Shown here: one piece after another, positions 58,053 to 64,000 of the stretch
How the letters are laid out: each line of letters starts with the position of its first letter
Numbering within the stretch: the stretch's first letter is position 1
Assembly: GCF_900091505.1 (NCBI RefSeq)
Contig: NZ_LT607409.1
Location: 4,650,001 to 4,714,000, forward strand
Origin: Micromonospora chokoriensis
GTDB taxonomy: Bacteria; Actinomycetota; Actinomycetes; Mycobacteriales; Micromonosporaceae
DNA: 64,000 bases
Reading direction: 5' to 3'
The notes under the pieces: generated by a model
What the model was told of the DNA's origin: nothing
The model's input: the letters and a program-made list of their open reading frames with translations, nothing else
Databases searched by the model: none
Program-made: the position numbers and the translations under genes

Positions 58053-58073
58053 GTTGAGCCGGGGCGACTCAAC
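58053..58073 (-). promoter_or_regulatory. HAIR/HspR-like operator before hsp20
   Basis: GTTGAGC-N7-ACTCAAC is close to the HAIR element CTTGAGT-N7-ACTCAAG bound by HspR in actinobacteria. It starts about 10 bp after the -10 of hsp20, a position that would block transcription. Confidence 0.6.
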
Positions 58074-58082
58074 TTCCTCTTC

Positions 58083-58598
58083 TTATTTAGCGCCTTCGGA
58101 CGCGTACGTCAACTCCTTCTGGAACCAGTGGTCGGCGTAGGGGCCCGACGAGTACGCCGGGATCTCCACGTAGCCGTGCCGGGTGTACAGGGCACGGGCT
58201 TCGACCAGGTCGTTGCGGGTGTCGAGGCGGATCCGGTCCACCCCGGCGGTACAGGCCGCCCGCTCGACGGCGGCCAGCAGCGCGGCACCTCCTCCGGCGC
58301 CTCGATGCTCGGGGCGGACGAACACCCGGGTCAGCTCGGCCCAGCCCGACTGCCAGCGCAGTCCGGCACAGCCGGCCAGGTCGGCGCCGTGGTGGGCGAG
58401 CAGCAGCAGTCCACTCGGGTGGGTCAGGTCGTCGCTGGGCATCTCGGCCAGCGCCGCGTCGACCTCACCGGGCAGGGCCTGTCGACGGTGGTAGCGGACC
58501 ACCATCTCGGTCATGTACTCGCGCAGCAGGTGTACCGCATCGGGCTGGTCCGGTCGGGTGGCACTGGTCGACCAGGTTGGTCGGGCGGTGACGGTCAC
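58083..58598 (-). CDS. GNAT-family N-acetyltransferase
   Basis: A 171-residue single-domain acetyltransferase. The acetyl-CoA loop is AELTRVFVRPEHRGAGGGAALLAAVERAA, and the C-terminal strand is ALYTRHGYVEIPAY. The acceptor is unknown. The final codons contain the -35 of the hsp20 promoter, so the two genes are closely packed but separately expressed. Confidence 0.9.
   Translation of the reverse strand: MTVTARPTWSTSATRPDQPDAVHLLREYMTEMVVRYHRRQALPGEVDAALAEMPSDDLTHPSGLLLLAHHGADLAGCAGLRWQSGWAELTRVFVRPEHRGAGGGAALLAAVERAACTAGVDRIRLDTRNDLVEARALYTRHGYVEIPAYSSGPYADHWFQKELTYASEGAK
58084..58112 (-). promoter_or_regulatory. Promoter of hsp20
   Basis: On the minus strand TTGACG (58112-58107), 17 bp and CTAAAT (58089-58084) form a near-consensus promoter. 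The -35 lies in the 3' end of the GNAT gene. Confidence 0.7.
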
Positions 58599-58666
58599 CT
58601 GTTGATCATCACCGCCCGGTCAACGGCTTTACGGTTCGTCCGCCAGGGCGCCCGTCTGCCCGCTGA

Positions 58667-58737
58667 TCGACTCGGGTTCCTGAGAACCGGGGCGTCGCGG
58701 CAGCTCGCACACCACGGTTTCCAGGAACCCGAGTTGA
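58667..58737. repeat. Palindromic intergenic element E (family with 24540 and 56427)
   Basis: TCGACTCGGGTTCCTG (58667-58682) and CAGGAACCCGAGTTGA (58722-58737) are 16-bp arms with one mismatch. A nested AACCG/CGGTT pairing lies inside. The right arm read on the minus strand shares the consensus of elements A and D. Confidence 0.65.
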
Positions 58738-58768
58738 CCAGATCGGGGATCAAGCAGCTGGCCGCCGG

Positions 58769-59182
58769 TTATCGGCGGGGTCGGGGCAGCAGGGCGATGA
58801 GGGCGACCGCCACGGCGACGTGCGTCGCGCCGAGGGCCAGCTTCGCGCCGCCGCTGGCATCGACGCTGAGCAGCGGGGCGAAGGACAGCAGCGTCACCAC
58901 GACGGCCGACGAGACCCAGATCGGAAGGGCGACGCGTGGGGCGAACCGTTCCAGCAGGGCCAGCGTCGCCCAGCCGAGCAGGGCGGCACCCAGGGAGACC
59001 ATGACGATCGCGCCAACCCCGATGACCGTGGCGGGCCGCCCCGGGCTCTCGACCGTGTAGTCGACGCCGGCCAGCGCGCCGATCGACCAGATGACCAGGC
59101 AGGCCACGACGGCGGCGACGACGCCGAGGGCCCGGCGGCGTAGCGATGAGGTGGTGGGGTTCGTGACGGCGGCAGCACTCAT
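58769..59182 (-). CDS. DUF6069-like four-helix membrane protein
   Basis: A 137-residue protein. ATG 59182 follows AGGAGCC. Four hydrophobic helices are visible (VVAAVVACLVIWSIGAL, VIGVGAIVMVSLGAALLGW, WVSSAVVVTLLSFAPLL, LGATHVAVAVALIALL). This matches the small DUF6069 membrane family, function unknown. A MarR gene lies just upstream on the same strand and a dyad operator lies between them. Confidence 0.8.
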   Translation of the reverse strand: MSAAAVTNPTTSSLRRRALGVVAAVVACLVIWSIGALAGVDYTVESPGRPATVIGVGAIVMVSLGAALLGWATLALLERFAPRVALPIWVSSAVVVTLLSFAPLLSVDASGGAKLALGATHVAVAVALIALLPRPRR

Positions 59183-59225
59183 GACGGCTCCTCGTTCAGG
59201 GGAAACGAACGAGTACGACCGTAAC

Positions 59226-59249
59226 AGATAGTCTTGTTCGGAACTATCT
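59226..59249 (-). promoter_or_regulatory. Dyad operator between the MarR gene and the DUF6069-like gene
   Basis: AGATAGT-N10-ACTATCT (59226-59249) is a perfect 7-bp-arm dyad. On the minus strand TACGGT (59223-59218) next to it is a possible -10 for the DUF6069-like gene. The neighbouring MarR protein is the obvious candidate to bind it. Confidence 0.55.
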
Positions 59250-59258
59250 CCCTCGGGA

Positions 59259-59735
59259 TTAACAGCCGGAGCGGGCACCCGGTGCGTACGGGGAGGTGTT
59301 GGCCAATGGGCCGCCGACCAGCGCCAGGAGGGCTCGCAGGAACGCCTCGCGGTCCTGCTCGGGCAGGGCGGCGAGGACGTCGTTCTGGATTCGCTGGACT
59401 ACCTGCTGCGCCTGCCGCAGGACCTGCTCCCCCGCCGGCGTCACAGCGACCAACCGAGCCCGGCGATCCGTCGGCACCGGACGGCGTTCGGCCAGCCCGG
59501 CCCGTTCCAGCTGGTCGAGCGTCACGACCATCGTGGTCTTGTCCACGCCGCACCGTTCACCGATTTCGCGCTGGGTCAGGTCACCCGTGCGGGCCTGTGC
59601 GAGCACGTAGTGCGCTCGCGGCGAGATGCCCAACTCGGCCAACCCTGCGGCGTGCTCGGTCTGCAGCGCGTGGCTCGCCCAGGAGAGGAGGAACAGCAGG
59701 TCGGGTGGGCCGTCGGCGGGCGTGCAGGAGGTCAT
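59259..59735 (-). CDS. MarR-family regulator
   Basis: A 158-residue winged-helix protein: ISPRAHYVLAQARTGDLTQREI, GVDKTTMVVTLDQLERAGLAER and the wing PVPTDRRARLVAVTPAG. It sits 76 bp before the DUF6069-like gene on the same strand, with a dyad in the gap. It probably controls that membrane protein. Confidence 0.9.
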   Translation of the reverse strand: MTSCTPADGPPDLLFLLSWASHALQTEHAAGLAELGISPRAHYVLAQARTGDLTQREIGERCGVDKTTMVVTLDQLERAGLAERRPVPTDRRARLVAVTPAGEQVLRQAQQVVQRIQNDVLAALPEQDREAFLRALLALVGGPLANTSPYAPGARSGC

Positions 59736-59787
59736 GCGCCGAGGCTAGCAAGATGCTCCGTGACCAGACGATTTGTGCGGCCGACGA

Positions 59788-60303
59788 TCAGTGTCGCTGG
59801 TAGATGCCGTGCTCGCGGGTGAGCAACTGTTCGTCGATCAGGTAGCGGCGCAGCGTCGCGTGGTCCGACCCGCCGGCGGCGCACCACTTCTTGAGCGCGT
59901 CGTCGACGGCCCGCTCCGGATAACGGGTGCCCGGTGCGAACGACTGCTCGGCGATGTGTGCCAGCACCACGCGCCGCCGGCCCCGCTGCGCTGGCAGGCC
60001 CACCAGGACGTCCCCTCGCAGGAAGGTCCGCAGCACCGGGTCGACGCCGGGATCGGCGTCGTCGGCCGGACGGCTGTCGCGGGCGGCCTCCCGCAGCGAC
60101 GTCTGGTCGGCCGCGAATGCGCCGTCCGCGCCGGTGACGAGACCCGCCTCGGTGAGCCGGCGAACCCCGGTGAGCACCACCCGCGCCGGCAGGCCGGTCC
60201 GTTCTGCGACGTCGGTCGCGCTGGTCGCGCCCAACACGATCGCCGCGAAAATCCGTCGCCGTCCGTCGTCGGCCAGGGCCCCGGCCAGAGCATGCGCAGT
60301 CAC
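59788..60303 (-). CDS. HTH and DUF2087 domain protein
   Basis: A 171-residue protein. GTG 60303 was chosen over GTG 60312 because AAGGG sits at a proper distance from it. The N-terminal half is an ArsR-like helix-turn-helix (DDGRRRIFAAIVLGATSATDV, GLPARVVLTGVRRLTEAGLV). The C-terminal half is a DUF2087 module (RTFLRGDVLVGLP, YPERAVDDALKKWCAAG, DHATLRRYLIDEQLLTRE). DUF2087 often accompanies transcription factors; its role is unknown. Confidence 0.85.
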   Translation of the reverse strand: MTAHALAGALADDGRRRIFAAIVLGATSATDVAERTGLPARVVLTGVRRLTEAGLVTGADGAFAADQTSLREAARDSRPADDADPGVDPVLRTFLRGDVLVGLPAQRGRRRVVLAHIAEQSFAPGTRYPERAVDDALKKWCAAGGSDHATLRRYLIDEQLLTREHGIYQRH

Positions 60304-60354
60304 GCCTGTCACCCTTGCATCGGCGGTACGCGCACCGCCAGCAATTTCCGGCCT

Positions 60355-60405
60355 GCTCAGGTCTCCGGCGGGCTCAGGTCTCCGGCGGGCTCAGGTCTCC
60401 GGCGG
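60355..60405. repeat. Three perfect 17-bp tandem repeats at the end of a MarR gene
   Basis: GCTCAGGTCTCCGGCGG is repeated three times without change (60355-60371, 60372-60388, 60389-60405). The third copy contains the TGA of the MarR gene at 60391. Because 17 is not a multiple of three, the three TGA triplets fall in all three minus-strand frames. Confidence 0.85.
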
Positions 60406-60903
60406 GCCCTGCGGCTGCTCGGCGACGAGCAGCACCCGGCGCAGCAGGTCGGAGAGGCGCCGCCGCTCGGTCGCGGTGAGCGCACCGAACAGCCGGTGCT
60501 CCTCGGCGCCCTGGACCTCCATTGCCCCACGCCACGCGGCCTGCCCCGTCTCGGTGAGCTCCACGTCGACCCGTCGACGGTCGACTGTCGACGGAATTCG
60601 GCGCACGAAACCCCGCCGCAGCAACGCGTCCACCCGCGCCGTGATCGAGGCGGGGGCCATCGCCAGGTCCGCGGCGAGGTCCGAGGGCGCCGCCCGGCCG
60701 AGACGACCGGCCAGGGCGTGCAGTGTTTCGTACTCGTGGGCCGAGAGGTCGAGATCGACCAAGACCCGTTCCTTGACCGCCCGCAGGTGTCGGGTCAGTC
60801 GGATCATCCTGGTCACCGCCCCCTCGACGTCCGCGTCGAGGTCCGGGACCACCGGCAGCCAACGCTCGATGTGGCGGTCGGCGGTGTCCGGGGTCGAGGT
60901 CAC
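60391..60903 (-). CDS. MarR-family regulator divergent from an MFS exporter
   Basis: A 170-residue winged-helix protein: LSAHEYETLHALAGRLGRAAP, DLAADLAMAPASITARVDAL and the wing PSTVDRRRVDVELTETG. It is divergent from an MFS transporter with a 68-bp AT-rich gap, the usual layout of a drug-responsive repressor and its pump. Its C-terminal PPET and stop lie in a tandem repeat. Confidence 0.9.
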   Translation of the reverse strand: MTSTPDTADRHIERWLPVVPDLDADVEGAVTRMIRLTRHLRAVKERVLVDLDLSAHEYETLHALAGRLGRAAPSDLAADLAMAPASITARVDALLRRGFVRRIPSTVDRRRVDVELTETGQAAWRGAMEVQGAEEHRLFGALTATERRRLSDLLRRVLLVAEQPQGPPET

Positions 60904-60922
60904 CGCACCAGCTTACCTCAGT

Positions 60923-60965
60923 GTCGAAATATTCATTGCCAAAATATTCGACGTCGAAGTACCTT
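60923..60965 (+). promoter_or_regulatory. AT-rich operator region and leaderless promoter of the MFS gene
   Basis: TTGCCA (60936-60941), 18 bp and TACCTT (60960-60965) precede ATG 60972 by 6 nt, so the mRNA is probably leaderless. The -35 is flanked by GTCGAAATATT (60923-60933) and AATATTCGAC (60943-60952), an imperfect dyad. TTCGACGTCGAA (60947-60958) is a perfect palindrome. These are likely sites for the divergent MarR protein. Confidence 0.55.
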
Positions 60966-60971
60966 CTGGTC

Positions 60972-62204
60972 ATGGCTCATCCTCTGCGCGAACACTCCTT
61001 CCGGCTGCTGTTCCTGGGTCGTACCGTCTCCGCGCTCGGCGACGCGGTGGTGCCCGCCGCGCTGGCCCTGGCCATCCTCCGAGCCACCGGTTCCACCGGC
61101 GCGCTGGCCGCCGTGCTCGCCGCTGCGATGGTTCCCCGGCTGCTTCTGCTGCCCCTCGGTGGTGTCGTCGCCGACCGCTTCGACGCCCGCCGGGTCGCCC
61201 TGCTGGCCGACCTGGTCCGCTGCGCCACCCAACTCGCGGTCGGCGTGGAGTTGCTCGGCGGCGACCCGTCGCTGAGCAGCGTCGTCGTGGCGTCCGCGCT
61301 CGGCGGCGTCGCCTCGGCGTTCGCCATTCCGACCGCGTCGCCTCTGGTCGCCGGCACCGTCGAGCCGGCCGACCGGCAGCAGGCCAACGCCTTGATGGGC
61401 ATCACCGCCAACCCCAGCCGCCTCGCCGGCCCGGCGCTGGCCGGCGCGCTGATCTGGGCAGCCGGGCCCGGCTGGGCGTTCATCCTGGACGGTGCGTCGT
61501 TCGCGCTCAGCGCCGCGCTGCTCATGGTGGTGCGGGTCCGTCACGTGCCGGTGCCCCGCCGCTCCGTCCTCGCCGACCTGCGGCACGGCTTCGGTGAGGT
61601 CCGCGCCCGCGACTGGTTCTGGACCAGCCTGATCGGGCACGGCGTGTGGAACGGCGCCGCCGCCGTGCTGATGACCCTCGGGCCGGCCGTCGCCATCGAC
61701 CGCCTCGGCGGTGAGACGACGTGGGTGGTGCTGTTGCAGGCCGGTGCGATCGGGATGCTCACCGGATCGTTGCTGGCCGGGCGGGTCCGGCTACGCCGGC
61801 CGGTGCTGCTGGCCAACCTCGGGCTGGCCTGCTACGCCGCGCCGCTGTTCCTGCTGGCCGTCGCCGCGCCCGCCCCCGCGGTGATCGCCGCGTACGCCGT
61901 GGCGTTGACAGCCCTCGGCTACCTCAACCCGGTCTGGGAGACCGTCGTGCAGCACCACTTCCCGCCCGAGGTCCTGGCCCGCGTGACCTCGTACGACTGG
62001 CTGGTGTCGTTGGGTGCCATGCCGTTGGGTTACGCGCTGGCGCCGTTGGCCGTCGACGCGTTCGGCGCCCCGGTGCCCCTGGCCGTCGCCGGGCTGCTGG
62101 TCCTCGCCTCCTGCGCGGGCACGTCACTCGTGCCCGGCGTACGCCGACTCACCTGGCCGGCGACCCCGCAACCGCAACCGGCCGAACCCGTAGGCGCCCG
62201 CTGA
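60972..62204 (+). CDS. MFS transporter (multidrug efflux type)
   Basis: A 410-residue, 12-helix carrier starting at ATG 60972 (MAHPLREHSFRLLFLGRTVS). It contains GGVVADRFDARRVALLADLV in the 2-3 loop, the conserved motif A region of drug exporters, and PSRLAGPALAGALIWAAGPG. A second half ends with VTSYDWLVSLGAMPLGYALA. The divergent MarR gene suggests inducible efflux; the substrate is unknown. Confidence 0.9.
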   Translation: MAHPLREHSFRLLFLGRTVSALGDAVVPAALALAILRATGSTGALAAVLAAAMVPRLLLLPLGGVVADRFDARRVALLADLVRCATQLAVGVELLGGDPSLSSVVVASALGGVASAFAIPTASPLVAGTVEPADRQQANALMGITANPSRLAGPALAGALIWAAGPGWAFILDGASFALSAALLMVVRVRHVPVPRRSVLADLRHGFGEVRARDWFWTSLIGHGVWNGAAAVLMTLGPAVAIDRLGGETTWVVLLQAGAIGMLTGSLLAGRVRLRRPVLLANLGLACYAAPLFLLAVAAPAPAVIAAYAVALTALGYLNPVWETVVQHHFPPEVLARVTSYDWLVSLGAMPLGYALAPLAVDAFGAPVPLAVAGLLVLASCAGTSLVPGVRRLTWPATPQPQPAEPVGAR

Positions 62205-62209
62205 CGAGG

Positions 62210-62401
62210 TCAGGCGGCGTGGCGTGCCAGCGCGACGAAGCACCGCCACGACGCGGGGCTGAAGGCCAGCGTTCCGCCGTCGCGATCCTTCGTGTCCCGC
62301 ACCAGGACCACACCCGGCAGGTTGTCGGCGACCTCGACACAGTTACCGCCGTTGCCGCCGCTCTTGGTGCTCTTCCGCCAGCGCGCGCCGGTCATGTCCA
62401 T
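62210..62401 (-). CDS. DUF397 domain protein
   Basis: A 63-residue protein: ARWRKSTKSGGNGGNCVEVA, then VLVRDTKDRDGGTLAFSPASW and a short helix. This is the single DUF397 domain, found almost only in actinomycetes beside XRE/DUF5753 regulators. Its start lies 10 bp inside the end of that upstream gene. The pair behaves like a regulator with a small antagonist or partner in developmental control (WhiJ-type systems). Confidence 0.93.
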   Translation of the reverse strand: MDMTGARWRKSTKSGGNGGNCVEVADNLPGVVLVRDTKDRDGGTLAFSPASWRCFVALARHAA

Positions 62402-63162
62402 GCTGCTGCCGCTTCTCTGAGGAGTGCCAGGGAACGCCCTCGGGGCAGTGCCTCTCCGCGAATCCGCTCCCACCGTCGCTCCAGATTAACAAGGTCCGAT
62501 GGCTGGTCCAGGATCTGCGCCTGGGCCGCGCTGTCCACGTGCGCGACCCGGGAACCGTCCGGCAGGTCCGCGATGGTGAACGGCCCGTCGAGCCCCGGGT
62601 AGCTGGGCGCGTCCGCCGGGACGATGTGCAACTGCACGGTGCCCGCTTCGGCGTGCCCGACCAGGCGCGCGAGTTGGGCGGCCATCAGGGCGCGGTCGTC
62701 GCCGACGCGCCGTCGCAGCACGCCCTCGTCCAGCACGGCCACCAGCAGGGGCCCGCCCTCCCCCGGCGCGAGGATCGCCTGTCGGCCGAGGCGCGCCTCG
62801 GTGAACTCGTCGATCGCCTCCGCCGCCAGCATCCCGTCGGCCAGGGTCGCGCGCGCGTACGCCTCGGTCTGCAACAACCCGGGCACCCACGCCAACTCGA
62901 ACGACCGCAGCGTCACCGCCTCGCGTTCCAGGTCGACCCACGGCCGGAACCACACCGGCTCACGGCGACGGTCCGCGTCCGGCCACAACGTGTCGAGGTC
63001 CTTGGCGAGGAGGTCGGCGACGGTCGCCCGGTGCCGACTCTGTGGAACGTGCCCCGGGTTCGCCCACCGGGCGACGGTCTTCGGGTGCACCCCGATCCGG
63101 TCGGCGAGGCTCTCGGCGGTATGACCCGCTGCGGCGAGCGCTGCGACAAAGGCGTGGTTCAT
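62392..63162 (-). CDS. XRE-family regulator with DUF5753 domain
   Basis: A 256-residue protein. ATG 63162 begins MNHAFVAALAAAGHTAESLA, a helix-turn-helix (IGVHPKTVARWANPGHVPQS). The DUF5753 domain follows, with LEREAVTLRSFELAWVPGLL, QTEAYARATL, LVAVLDEGVLRRRVG and PFTIADLPDGSRVAHVDSAA. WhiJ-like proteins of this build pair with DUF397 proteins to control development in Streptomyces. It is coupled to the DUF397 gene by a 10-bp overlap. Confidence 0.92.
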   Translation of the reverse strand: MNHAFVAALAAAGHTAESLADRIGVHPKTVARWANPGHVPQSRHRATVADLLAKDLDTLWPDADRRREPVWFRPWVDLEREAVTLRSFELAWVPGLLQTEAYARATLADGMLAAEAIDEFTEARLGRQAILAPGEGGPLLVAVLDEGVLRRRVGDDRALMAAQLARLVGHAEAGTVQLHIVPADAPSYPGLDGPFTIADLPDGSRVAHVDSAAQAQILDQPSDLVNLERRWERIRGEALPRGRSLALLREAAAAWT

Positions 63163-63367
63163 GCCGTCCTCTCCTGGTGCAAAGCGGCTGCGATGAAGAC
63201 ATAACGCAACGCTGTGTGCTTGTCCAGTAACTACCGGCAAAGTGCGGTATCAGGCGGCGCGGCCGGCAGGGATTCGACCCGGCGGGCGCGTTCGCGGGGC
63301 CGCTTCCGGTGGGCGAGCACTCCCGGAAGCGGCCCCTTCCCAGACGCCGACCAGAGGGAAAAGACCG

Positions 63368-63664
63368 GTGCCCGAGAGCAACGAAGACGCTGGCCGGTTC
63401 AGGGCCGGCGACGTGGTCCTCCTGACCGACGCCGCGAGCGTGCAGTTCCGGAAACCGATCGTCGTCCGCGTCATCCGCGAGATACCCGACCGGTACACGT
63501 ACGACGGTTGGCTCTGGCTCGACGCGTACCAGCTCGACACCAAGGGCGACGCGGTGGCGCGGCGGGAACTGTTCGTGATGCGCGCGGGCGTACAGCGGCA
63601 GGCACCCGGCGAGGCGCGGCGGCCCGCGCCCGTCCGGCGTCGGACCACCGCGCGGACCGTCTGA
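63368..63664 (+). CDS. Small basic protein of unknown function next to the XRE/DUF397 pair
   Basis: A 98-residue protein from GTG 63368, with AGAGGGAAAAG upstream. It reads GRFRAGDVVLLTDAASVQF and RKPIVVRVIREIPDRYTYDG, then WLWLDAYQLDTKGDAVARRE, and ends in an Arg/Pro-rich tail. The core looks like a small beta-barrel. I do not recognise a named family. It is divergent from the XRE gene and overlaps the next gene by one base. Confidence 0.75.
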   Translation: MPESNEDAGRFRAGDVVLLTDAASVQFRKPIVVRVIREIPDRYTYDGWLWLDAYQLDTKGDAVARRELFVMRAGVQRQAPGEARRPAPVRRRTTARTV

Positions 63665-63909
63665 TGCGCGAGCACCGCAAGCATCTGCCGTCGCGGCCGT
63701 CGTGGCGCTGCCCGGTCTGCGGCATCCGGTGGCCGTGCTCGGCCGCGAAGCTGCGCCTGCTCGCCGAGTTCCGCGAGGATCGGCCGGGTCTGCTGACGCA
63801 CCTGGCGAAGGTTCAGGAGGCGGCCAACGCCGACCTCGCCACGCTCCACCCGGGCGTCGCGCTTCCCGACCTGACCCCGCGCTTCGTCGGCTGGGCGGAG
63901 ACCCGCTGA
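63664..63909 (+). CDS. Small CxxC protein of unknown function
   Basis: An 81-residue protein whose ATG shares one base with the previous stop (TGATG). SWRCPVCGIRWPCSAAKLRLL holds three cysteines in a zinc-knuckle-like arrangement. A helix-rich part, REDRPGLLTHLAKVQEAANA, follows. Similar small proteins accompany XRE/DUF397 pairs in Micromonosporaceae and are sometimes labelled flavin reductase, for which I see no support here. Confidence 0.75.
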   Translation: MREHRKHLPSRPSWRCPVCGIRWPCSAAKLRLLAEFREDRPGLLTHLAKVQEAANADLATLHPGVALPDLTPRFVGWAETR

Positions 63910-63934
63910 CCAGGGCGGGCCGTCGGTGCGCTGA

Positions 63935-64000
63935 TCAGACCGGGCCGTCGGTGCGCAGCCGAGCGTGCAGGTGCATGTCGTGCCAACCGTCGGTGTGGCG
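63935..64000 (-). CDS. C-terminal end of a gene cut by the window edge (probably GNAT-like)
   Basis: Only 21 codons and the stop are visible: GWHDMHLHARLRTDGPV at the end. The WHDMH stretch resembles the last strand of RimJ/RimL-type acetyltransferases. Too little is present for a firm call. Confidence 0.5.
   Translation of the reverse strand, partial: RHTDGWHDMHLHARLRTDGPV

Overview
The window looks like a chromosome segment of a Micromonosporaceae actinomycete, probably Micromonospora or a close relative. The evidence is the very high GC content with G/C at most third codon positions, frequent GTG starts with GTGA/ATGA stop-start overlaps, the division/GarA/glycine-cleavage gene order typical of mycelial and mycobacterial actinobacteria, a SapB-type lanthipeptide locus and an XRE-DUF5753/DUF397 gene pair. 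No tRNA, rRNA, CRISPR array or transposase was seen. The first and last genes are cut by the window edges.

Layout. 1-3.0 kb: end of a universal stress protein gene, an S-adenosyl methyltransferase, a SpoIIE-type phosphatase and a MarR regulator. 3.3-9.6 kb: a CDP-alcohol phosphatidyltransferase, DUF881, small basic protein, DUF881, gcvH, garA, an FtsR-type MerR protein, a bifunctional nuclease and a second MerR protein. The same order is known in mycobacteria (Rv1822-Rv1830). 9.8-12.1 kb: a truncated haemoglobin, a flavohaemoglobin-like protein and a DivIVA-domain protein in one operon. 12.1-14.9 kb: an NAD(P)-binding protein, a MerR-PP2C fusion with its own MerR-type promoter, and a sirtuin. 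15.0-18.0 kb: a glycine riboswitch, a possible 10-codon leader ORF and gcvP, so glycine-cleavage P and H proteins lie about 9 kb apart. 18.1-26.9 kb: mixed housekeeping genes (DUF5999, pabB, def, an ArsR/serine-hydrolase operon, TauE, an EEP hydrolase) and a lone tyrosine recombinase.

27.3-36.3 kb is the most specialised region. A secreted or anchored protein of unknown function is followed by two LuxR-type regulators. Facing them is an operon for a class III lanthipeptide: LanKC synthetase, a 39-residue precursor whose core differs from SapB at one position, and two half-size ABC exporters with a clearly asymmetric pair of ATP sites. This is the ramC-S-A-B-R arrangement that makes the aerial-hypha surfactant SapB in Streptomyces.

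36.6-52.9 kb: zwf, an OFA-type MFS carrier with its tiny partner subunit, an SDR, a peroxiredoxin, two divergent MarR genes around a double operator, an Eis-type acetyltransferase, cydAB with a double operator, an acyltransferase, GDPD, a UMF1 transporter, thymidine kinase and LtrA. Three decayed gene remnants lie here (GNAT, patatin-like, membrane protein). 52.9-64 kb: acyl-CoA dehydrogenase, a PQQ-like propeller protein, a second tyrosine recombinase, hsp20 with a HAIR-like operator, GNAT, DUF6069 with MarR, DUF2087, a MarR/MFS divergent pair and the XRE/DUF397 group.

Two themes recur. Many regulator genes sit next to well-formed dyad operators that overlap their promoters. Five gene-free gaps carry 71-77 bp palindromic elements with 12-22 bp arms; three of these share a sequence consensus and look like one dispersed family.
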